A DNA stretch of 18,141 nucleotides from Oscillospiraceae bacterium. Lineage in GTDB: Bacteria > Bacillota > Clostridia > Oscillospirales > Oscillospiraceae. This document shows, piece after piece, positions 1-5,489 of the stretch. Location of the stretch: contig JAGCMI010000078.1 of NCBI GenBank assembly GCA_017646545.1, forward strand, positions 1 to 18,141. Reading direction: 5' to 3'. The notes under the pieces were generated by a model, which saw only the letters and a list, made by a program, of their open reading frames with translations, made no database searches and was not told where the DNA came from. Position 1 is the stretch's first letter, and each line of letters begins with the position of its first letter. A program made the position numbers and the translations under genes.

Positions 1-1134
1 GGTTTCTGCCGCATTGATGGCCAGTTGGGGCGTTAGGATGCTGCGGGAGGGAGAAAATACCTCGGCCCATGGATTATTCTTTCCGAGCACCAAATCGGTA
101 AGCACGGTGGCGGCCACCATGGAGCCGGTCATCCCCCATTTGTGAAAGCCGGTGGCAACAAATATGCCCGGAGTGTGTTTGGAATAGGGGCCGATATAGG
201 CAATACCATCCAAACTCATGCAGTCCTGAGTGGCCCATCTTGCCACTTCTTGGGCATGGGGATAGGCACTTGCTGCCAGTTGGGATAATTCTGCCCAGCC
301 ACGGCTGCGTTTTCCGGTGCGGTGTCCGCCACCACCCAACAGCAGCAAATCACCGCAGCTGCGAAAAGAAAGGCTGTTGTCCCCCTCTCCAATATACATT
401 CCCCCGGGAAAGTGTGTGTTTTGCAGCGCCAGCACATAGCTGCGGTGCTGGTACAGTTTAAGAAAATAGCTGCCATGGGTGTTGATCAAGGGGAAATGGG
501 TGGCGACGATCACCTTTTCAGCATGGATGCGGCCGGTGTCCGTAATGGCGGTGCGTCCCTCCAACCGTCGTACGGGAGTATTTTCGTAAATGTTGAGCCC
601 CTTTGCTATGTGGGCAGCAAACTCCAAGGGATGAAACTGTGCCTGCTGTCGAAATTTGACGGCGCCTACGGTCTGAAAGGGCAGGGGCAGTTCCTCTTTT
701 AGGGATGCAGGATACCCCAAAAGATGCAGGGCGTGTACTTCCTGCTCCAAGATTTGCCGGTTTTCCAGAGAATAGGCAAATGCGTTTTGGAGCTCAAACC
801 GGCAGGGAATCTCCTTGCACAGCTGCTGATAGGCAGCAACTGCGGCCTGATGGGCCTGCAAATACATTTTTGCCCGTTCCCGCCCCAGTTTCTCCAGCAG
901 TTTGTGATAAATAAGACCGTGCTGGGCGGTGATCTTTGCGGTGGTGTTTTGGGTCACACCGCCGCAGATGCGCCCGGCTTCCAGCAAAATGGTATCCACA
1001 CCGGATTGTTTCAATCGATACGCGCACAGCAGTCCTGCCATGCCGCCGCCAATGACCAGCACTTGCGTTTGTTTCTCCCCATGTAATTGCGGAAAGCGGG
1101 GAAGGGCAGTTTCTGCCCAAATGGAATTTAACAT
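1..1134 (-). CDS. FAD-dependent oxidoreductase, YhfW-like (partial, C-terminus outside window)
   Basis: The frame is open without a stop from 1140 to the left edge, so the gene is partial at its 3' end. The N-terminus carries a dinucleotide-binding motif (VLVIGGGMAGL, Gly29-Gly34) with an acidic residue about 20 residues later (LLEAGR, Glu52), typical of DAO-fold FAD enzymes. The stretch GVTQNTTAKITAQHG and the later ATGFHKWGMTGSMVAA and NPWAEVFSPSR match the DAO part of the Bacillus YhfW family as I know it; in that family a Rieske 2Fe-2S domain follows, which would lie beyond the left edge and cannot be seen. The substrate is unknown. I chose the ATG at 1134 over the one at 1140 because the AGGG-like site sits 8 nt upstream of it. 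The gene follows the phosphoglucomutase terminator by about 45 nt and no convincing own promoter is visible, so read-through is possible. Confidence 0.85.
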   Translation of the reverse strand, partial: MLNSIWAETALPRFPQLHGEKQTQVLVIGGGMAGLLCAYRLKQSGVDTILLEAGRICGGVTQNTTAKITAQHGLIYHKLLEKLGRERAKMYLQAHQAAVAAYQQLCKEIPCRFELQNAFAYSLENRQILEQEVHALHLLGYPASLKEELPLPFQTVGAVKFRQQAQFHPLEFAAHIAKGLNIYENTPVRRLEGRTAITDTGRIHAEKVIVATHFPLINTHGSYFLKLYQHRSYVLALQNTHFPGGMYIGEGDNSLSFRSCGDLLLLGGGGHRTGKRSRGWAELSQLAASAYPHAQEVARWATQDCMSLDGIAYIGPYSKHTPGIFVATGFHKWGMTGSMVAATVLTDLVLGKNNPWAEVFSPSRSILTPQLAINAAET

Positions 1135-1177
1135 AAGCATCACCCTAAGGATTGTGGACAGCCACCCCCAAAACTAT

Positions 1178-1210
1178 ACAAAAACGAGGCAGCGAATTTC
1201 GCTGCCTCGT
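1178..1210 (-). terminator. Rho-independent terminator after phosphoglucomutase
   Basis: There is a perfect 12-bp inverted repeat (ACGAGGCAGCGA, 3-nt centre, 1184-1210). Read on the minus strand it is followed by TTTTTG, giving a classic stem plus U-tract 16 nt after the phosphoglucomutase stop codon. Confidence 0.9.
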
Positions 1211-1225
1211 GATGTTCAGGAAAGA

Positions 1226-2908
1226 TTATGCAAACAGGGGCTTCAGTGCGTTGGACAGTTCGGTCTTCTGCTCCTCAGCGGCGGCAATATCCTTGCCCAA
1301 GGTGGTGTAGTAAGCCTTGATCTTGGGTTCGGTGCCGGAGGGACGGACGATGACGCTGGCGCCACCCTGCAGGGTGTATACCAGCACATTGGCGCTGGGC
1401 AGACCGGTTTCTTCGGTCTTGGTGTAGTCGGTCACCTTGACCACGTCATAGCCGCCGATAGCATGGGGAGGATTGCTCCGCAGGAAAGCCATAATTTCGG
1501 CCATCTTGTCCATGCCGGAAAGGCCGGGGAACTCGAAGGAGTCCACCTTGTTCAGGTAGCGGCCATACTGGCTGTAGATTTCCTCCATACGGGCCTTGAG
1601 GGAGGAACCGATGCTGCGGTAATATGCAGCCATTTCGCAAATCAGCATGGATGCCACCACAGCATCCTTGTCGCGGACATAGGGACCTGCCAGGTAACCG
1701 TAGCTTTCTTCAAAGCCCAGGATGAAGCGCTCCACTTCGCCATTTGCTTCCAAACCGGCAATCTGGTCACCGATCCACTTAAAGCCGGTGAGCACATTGC
1801 GCATCTCTACGCCATAGTGGGCGGCAACGGCATCAGCCAGAGGGGTGGAAACCAGGCTCTTGACGGCAACAGCGTTCTTGGGCATGGTGCCCTTTTCGAT
1901 GCGGCCGGCGCAGATGTAGTCCAGCAGCAGAACGCCTACTTCGTTACCGGAAACCAGTTCGTAGCTGCCATCGGGACACTTCATGGCGATGCCCACGCGG
2001 TCAGCGTCGGGGTCAGTAGCCAGCATCAGGTCAGCGCCGGACTTTTCAGCCAGTTCCAGACCCAGCTTCAGAGCCTCGAAAATTTCGGGGTTGGGGTAGG
2101 GGCAGGTGGGGAAGTTGCCGTCGGGATACTTCTGCTCAGGAACGATGGTGATATCGTCAATGCCAATGTCATTCAGAATGCGGGTAACGGGCACCAGACC
2201 GGAGCCGTTGAGGGGGGAGTAAACCAGCTTCAAGCCGGCAGTCTTGCACAGGCCGGGACGAACCTGGCATGCCTTAATGGCATCGTACAGACCTTCCTTG
2301 CAGTCCTCGCCCACATATTCGATCAGACCCTTTTCAACGCCTTCTTCAAAACTCATCAGCTTAGCGCCGGTGAGGATGTCGGTGTTCTGAATTTCAGCAT
2401 AAACAACAGCGGCGGCATCGTCGGTCATCTGGCAACCGTCGGGACCGTAAGCCTTATAGCCATTGTACTTGGCGGGGTTATGAGAAGCGGTAACCATAAT
2501 ACCGGCATTGGCCTGATAGTAACGGGTAGCGAAACTCAGCGCGGGAACGGGCATCAGCGCGTCATAAATGCGAACCTTAATGCCGTTGGCAGCCAGCACG
2601 CATGCAGCTTCCTTGGCAAATACATCGCTCTTGATACGGCTGTCATAGGAAATGGCAACCAGCTGATTGCCGCCCTGGGTCTTGACCCAGTTTGCCAAAC
2701 CTTGAGTGGCCTGACGGACAACATAGATGTTCATGCGGTTGCTGCCTGCACCCAGCACGCCACGCAGACCTGCGGTGCCAAACTTCAGTGCAACGGCAAA
2801 ACGGTCTTTGATCTCGGCTTCGTTGCCGGCAATGCCTGCCAGCTCAGCGGTCAGGTCGGGATCTTCCAGAGAGAATTCGCTCCAGCGCTTGTAATCGTTC
2901 ATGTACAT
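1226..2908 (-). CDS. pgcA: Phosphoglucomutase / phosphohexomutase (PgcA type)
   Basis: This 560-residue protein is a full-length alpha-D-phosphohexomutase, interconverting glucose-1-phosphate and glucose-6-phosphate (possibly also mannose or pentose phosphates) in the cytoplasm for UDP-glucose and envelope sugar supply. All four family motifs are present in order: the substrate motif GTAGLRG (44-50), the phosphoserine loop TASHNP with Ser142, the Mg-binding DPDADR near residue 300, the sugar-specificity loop GFEESYG near 397 and the phosphate-binding RPSGTEP near 521. The length and the N-terminal region fit the Bacillus PgcA subgroup rather than the shorter GlmM or ManB. The first ATG is supported by an AGGTGAC site 6-8 nt upstream; the second ATG is two codons later. 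It starts 17 nt after the C_GCAxxG_C_C gene and is probably co-transcribed with it. Confidence 0.93.
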   Translation of the reverse strand: MYMNDYKRWSEFSLEDPDLTAELAGIAGNEAEIKDRFAVALKFGTAGLRGVLGAGSNRMNIYVVRQATQGLANWVKTQGGNQLVAISYDSRIKSDVFAKEAACVLAANGIKVRIYDALMPVPALSFATRYYQANAGIMVTASHNPAKYNGYKAYGPDGCQMTDDAAAVVYAEIQNTDILTGAKLMSFEEGVEKGLIEYVGEDCKEGLYDAIKACQVRPGLCKTAGLKLVYSPLNGSGLVPVTRILNDIGIDDITIVPEQKYPDGNFPTCPYPNPEIFEALKLGLELAEKSGADLMLATDPDADRVGIAMKCPDGSYELVSGNEVGVLLLDYICAGRIEKGTMPKNAVAVKSLVSTPLADAVAAHYGVEMRNVLTGFKWIGDQIAGLEANGEVERFILGFEESYGYLAGPYVRDKDAVVASMLICEMAAYYRSIGSSLKARMEEIYSQYGRYLNKVDSFEFPGLSGMDKMAEIMAFLRSNPPHAIGGYDVVKVTDYTKTEETGLPSANVLVYTLQGGASVIVRPSGTEPKIKAYYTTLGKDIAAAEEQKTELSNALKPLFA

Positions 2909-2925
2909 AAATTAGTCACCTGTCC

Positions 2926-3381
2926 TTATTCATTTTCTGCAAGGGGATGGGATGCGATGTATTGATCCAGAATATCACAAGCCAACAGCACCATGCGGGC
3001 ACAGGGACGCTGGGCGTAATACTCGGCAGTACGGGGGGTGGGCGCCGGGTCGGAGGGAGGATTTTTCAGAATATCCCGGCAGATGATACTGCCTGCCACT
3101 TCCTTGAACTGGGCGCAAAGGTTTTGTACATCGGAGTAAACGGCCATCTGATTTTCAGCATGGGGAGGCTCGTAGCCATACAGCGTGCCATAGACCATGC
3201 ACATACCGCTGACGGCGCCGCAGACTTCTCTCTGCCGGCCGAAGCCACCGCCAAAGGGGGAGGCCATCTTGGCGGTCGTCTTGGGATCGAGACCGGTCAC
3301 ATCACAAAATGCCACAGCCACTGCCTGGGCGCAGTTATAGCCTTCGCAGAACAGCTGGGCGGCGTATTCGCCATGAGTCAT
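2926..3381 (-). CDS. C_GCAxxG_C_C family redox-type protein
   Basis: This 151-residue, cysteine-rich soluble protein matches the C_GCAxxG_C_C family. The family pattern is visible as CEGYNCAQAV (Cys12, Cys17), a glycine-rich loop ASPFGGGFGR and the central VCGAVSGM (Cys54), followed by spaced cysteines in NLC, SIICRD, RPCARM and LACD. The family is described as probably redox-active or metal-binding; no reaction is established and I do not assign one. It has no signal peptide and no transmembrane segment. The start follows an AAAGGAG site with a 7-nt spacer and a strong promoter. It is the first gene of an operon with phosphoglucomutase; I see no biochemical reason for this pairing. Confidence 0.88.
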   Translation of the reverse strand: MTHGEYAAQLFCEGYNCAQAVAVAFCDVTGLDPKTTAKMASPFGGGFGRQREVCGAVSGMCMVYGTLYGYEPPHAENQMAVYSDVQNLCAQFKEVAGSIICRDILKNPPSDPAPTPRTAEYYAQRPCARMVLLACDILDQYIASHPLAENE

Positions 3382-3411
3382 AGAATCGCTCCTTTACCAC
3401 ATATTTTGTAT

Positions 3412-3441
3412 ATTATAACATTGGACGGCAGAAAAGTACAA
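3412..3441 (-). promoter_or_regulatory. Sigma-A promoter for the C_GCAxxG_C_C / pgcA operon
   Basis: On the minus strand a TTGTAC -35 (3436-3441) is separated by 18 nt from a consensus TATAAT -10 (3412-3417) that also has a TGT extension. The start codon lies about 30 nt downstream, with a good ribosome binding site. Confidence 0.75.
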
Positions 3442-3450
3442 GAGAATTTA

Positions 3451-3479
3451 TTGCTATTTTTCTAAATTTCTGTTATTGT
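3451..3479 (+). promoter_or_regulatory. Possible promoter for the DUF523 gene
   Basis: TTGCTA (3451-3456), a 17-nt spacer and TATTGT (3474-3479) with a preceding TGT form a weak sigma-A-like promoter. It would give a very short leader before the AAAGGAGG site. It is back to back with the minus-strand promoter at 3412-3441. Confidence 0.4.
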
Positions 3480-3500
3480 TTTTTATAAAGGAGGGGTGTT

Positions 3501-3920
3501 ATGAAAATCATGGTAAGCGCCTGCTTGTTGGGCAGAAATTGCAAGTATAACGGCGGCAATAATCTGGATGAAAAGGTCTGCGCTTTTGTGCAGGGGCATG
3601 AAGTGATCCCCGTGTGCCCGGAGGAACTGGCTGGTCTGGGCATCCCCAGAGTGCCCATGGAAATTGTAAATGGGGTGCTCATCAATAAAGAGGGCGTGGT
3701 AGTGGACGAACCGGTGCGCCGGGCGGTATCCCAGATCGTGGCGGAGCATCCGGATGTGGATCTGGCGATCCTCAAATCCCGCAGCCCCACCTGCGGTGTC
3801 AAGCAGGTTTATGACGGCACCTTCTCCGGTGTGCTGGTGGATGGCTCCGGCACTTTGGCCCAGGCGCTGCAAGAGGCGGGCATTCCTACCCTCGATGCAG
3901 AAGAGGTTGAGAAGGTATAA
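3501..3920 (+). CDS. DUF523 / thiouracil desulfurase (TudS)-like protein
   Basis: This 139-residue protein is a stand-alone DUF523 domain. The family signatures are clear: VSACLLGRNCKYNGG at the N-terminus (Cys8, Cys14), PVCPEE (Cys39, Glu41), GIPRVPME and the LKSRSPTCG motif (Cys97). DUF523 includes the characterised TudS enzymes, which use a [4Fe-4S] cluster held by three cysteines to desulfurate 2-thiouracil; Cys8, Cys39 and Cys97 are the likely ligands by position. Whether this copy acts on thiouracil is an inference. The DUF1722 domain often fused to it is absent. The start is fixed by a strong AAAGGAGG site 6 nt upstream. The gene ends at a shared terminator facing the YbaK gene. Confidence 0.9.
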   Translation: MKIMVSACLLGRNCKYNGGNNLDEKVCAFVQGHEVIPVCPEELAGLGIPRVPMEIVNGVLINKEGVVVDEPVRRAVSQIVAEHPDVDLAILKSRSPTCGVKQVYDGTFSGVLVDGSGTLAQALQEAGIPTLDAEEVEKV

Positions 3921-3921
3921 A

Positions 3922-3951
3922 AGAAAACCGACGCAAATGCGTCGGTTTTTT
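3922..3951. terminator. Bidirectional terminator between convergent DUF523 and YbaK genes
   Basis: A perfect 11-bp stem (AAAACCGACGC with GCGTCGGTTTT) and AAAT loop is followed by TTTTTT on the plus strand and by TTTTCTT on the minus strand. It sits between two convergent stop codons only about 30 nt apart, so it can serve both genes. Confidence 0.88.
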
Positions 3952-3952
3952 C

Positions 3953-4510
3953 TTATGCTTCGTAGGTGGGCAGCTGCACGATAATGGGCTCATGCTTCAG
4001 CGCAGGGATCAGCTTCTGTACCAGATCCTGGGTTTCCATCCGCAGGGAAGAGGTGTTGATGCAGGGGTGGCAGCCCACATGAGGATGTTTCAGCACATCT
4101 TCGTCAATCAGCAGCTGGATGCGGTTTTCCTTGTCGTTCATCAGGCCCAGAATGCTGAGAGAACCGGGGGTGATGTCCAAAAATTCCTCCATATATTTGC
4201 CGTCGGCAAAGCTGAGGCGGGAAGAGCCAATCTGGGCAGACAGATCCTTGGTCTTGAAGACTTTGTCACCGGGCATCATCAGCATATAAAAGCTGGTGCA
4301 TTGCCGGTTGCACAGCAGCAGATTTTTGCAGATCAAACCGCCCAGAGATTCGTCGATGGCGGCGCAGATTTCCATGGTCATGGCAGGTTCGTGATCCAGC
4401 CGGTAATAGGTAATGCCCAGGCTGTCCAGAAGATCATAGGAACGAATTTCTTTTTCCAGTCTGCCGCTGCAATCGGCAGGCCGTCCGTGCTGCAGTTGTA
4501 ATTGCATCAT
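3953..4510 (-). CDS. YbaK/ProX-type aminoacyl-tRNA deacylase (PrdX family)
   Basis: This 185-residue protein belongs to the prolyl-tRNA-synthetase-associated (YbaK/EbsC) family that removes wrongly attached amino acids from tRNA, in this subgroup probably alanine from tRNA-Pro. Family-typical stretches include YYRLDHEPAMTMEICAAID, the CKNLLLCNRQ segment holding the likely catalytic lysine (Lys62), MPGDKVFKTKDLS, RLSFADGKYM, GLMND and the CHPCINTSSL motif near the C-terminus. The frame is open further upstream, but the ATG at 4510 has an AAAGGAG site 5 nt ahead, and upstream residues overlap the end of the methyltransferase gene. It starts 10 nt after the methyltransferase stop codon, so the two form an operon with a translation-fidelity or RNA-maintenance theme. 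The exact cognate tRNA is inferred, not seen. Confidence 0.92.
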   Translation of the reverse strand: MMQLQLQHGRPADCSGRLEKEIRSYDLLDSLGITYYRLDHEPAMTMEICAAIDESLGGLICKNLLLCNRQCTSFYMLMMPGDKVFKTKDLSAQIGSSRLSFADGKYMEEFLDITPGSLSILGLMNDKENRIQLLIDEDVLKHPHVGCHPCINTSSLRMETQDLVQKLIPALKHEPIIVQLPTYEA

Positions 4511-4520
4511 AATTTCTCCT

Positions 4521-5348
4521 TTATCTTGCACGCAGTTCCCAGAAGGCCACGGCGCTGGCAGCAGCCACATTCAGGGAATCCACACCGTGATACATGGGGA
4601 TTTTGACGGTAAAGTCGCAGGATGCGATGGTGTCATCGGTGAGGCCGTCACCCTCAGAGCCCATCAAAATAGCCAGCTTCTGCTCCTGCTGCAGCTGGGG
4701 ATCGTCAATGGAGTAAGAATCGTCCCGCAGCGCCATGGAAACGGTCTTGAATCCCAGTTCCCGCAGCAGATCCATGCCGGGGTGGGGCCAATCGGTGATC
4801 TCGTTTCCGATAAAAGTCCAGGGAATCTGGAATACCGTACCCATGCTGACTCTGGCAGAGCGACGGTACAGAGGATTGGAGCAGCCGGGGGTCAGCAGCA
4901 CCGCATCCATGCCCAGCGCTGCGGCAGAACGGAAAATAGCGCCCACATTGGTGGGATTTTGCACATTCTCCAGCACCACCACCCGGCGGGCATCCCGGCA
5001 GATTTCCTCCACCGTGGGAAGTTTTGGGCGGCGCATGGCGCACAGCACGCCCCGGGTCAGATGGTAGCCGGTGAGATTGCACAGCAGATCTTCGTCTGCG
5101 GTAAACACGGGGATATCGGGGCAGCGGGCGATAATCTCTGCAGCGGAGCCATCGATGTCCTTGCGTTCCATCAGCATGGAAACCGGTACGCAGCCAGCAT
5201 CCAGCGCCCGGTGAATGACCTTGGGACTTTCTGCAATGAACATGCCCTTGGCCGGTTCGAAGCGGTTTAACAGCTGCGCTTCGGTCAAACGGGCGTAAAC
5301 ATCCAGCTCCGGAGCGGAGAAATTGGTGATTTCAATAACATTGGGCAT
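4521..5348 (-). CDS. TrmH/SpoU family RNA 2'-O-methyltransferase
   Basis: This 275-residue SPOUT-class enzyme transfers methyl from S-adenosylmethionine to a 2'-hydroxyl of tRNA or rRNA. Residues 1-120 form the N-terminal substrate-binding domain (SpoU_sub_bind-like, with FIAESPKVIHRAL). The trefoil-knot catalytic domain has the three SpoU motifs: ENVQNPTNVGAIFRSAAALG (motif 1, Asn and Arg, near 127), LMGSEGDGL (motif 2, near 228) and IPMYHGVDSLNVAAASAVA (motif 3, near 255). Sequence alone does not tell the target nucleotide, so I give no symbol. The start is supported by AGAGG 8 nt upstream. It is the first gene of the operon with the YbaK gene and has its own promoter. Confidence 0.92.
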   Translation of the reverse strand: MPNVIEITNFSAPELDVYARLTEAQLLNRFEPAKGMFIAESPKVIHRALDAGCVPVSMLMERKDIDGSAAEIIARCPDIPVFTADEDLLCNLTGYHLTRGVLCAMRRPKLPTVEEICRDARRVVVLENVQNPTNVGAIFRSAAALGMDAVLLTPGCSNPLYRRSARVSMGTVFQIPWTFIGNEITDWPHPGMDLLRELGFKTVSMALRDDSYSIDDPQLQQEQKLAILMGSEGDGLTDDTIASCDFTVKIPMYHGVDSLNVAAASAVAFWELRAR

Positions 5349-5380
5349 AGGGTGAGCCTCTTTTCAACATGAATGCACAT

Positions 5381-5409
5381 ATTTTATCAAAAGAAATTGA
5401 AAAAGTCTA
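5381..5409 (-). promoter_or_regulatory. Promoter for the SpoU methyltransferase / YbaK operon
   Basis: On the minus strand TAGACT (5404-5409) lies 17 nt from TAAAAT (5381-5386), which has a TGA extension. It is immediately adjacent to the divergent promoter of the OB-fold lipoprotein gene. Confidence 0.6.
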
Positions 5410-5451
5410 TTGCAAAATTTGGTAAAAGGGTGTAGTATATATCGGTATAAT
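5410..5451 (+). promoter_or_regulatory. Promoter region of the OB-fold lipoprotein gene
   Basis: TTGCAA (5410-5415), a 17-nt spacer and TAGTAT (5433-5438) form one candidate. A perfect TATAAT at 5446-5451 is a second -10 candidate but lacks a good -35. Which is used cannot be decided from sequence. Confidence 0.5.
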
Positions 5452-5489
5452 GCCGGATTATGGCGAAAAATTTGAAATGAGGTAATAAC

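Noticed and set aside
929..2965. 678-residue open frame antisense to phosphoglucomutase
   Set aside because: It overlaps the well-supported pgcA gene and its terminator, and shows no recognisable domain. It is a GC-driven shadow.
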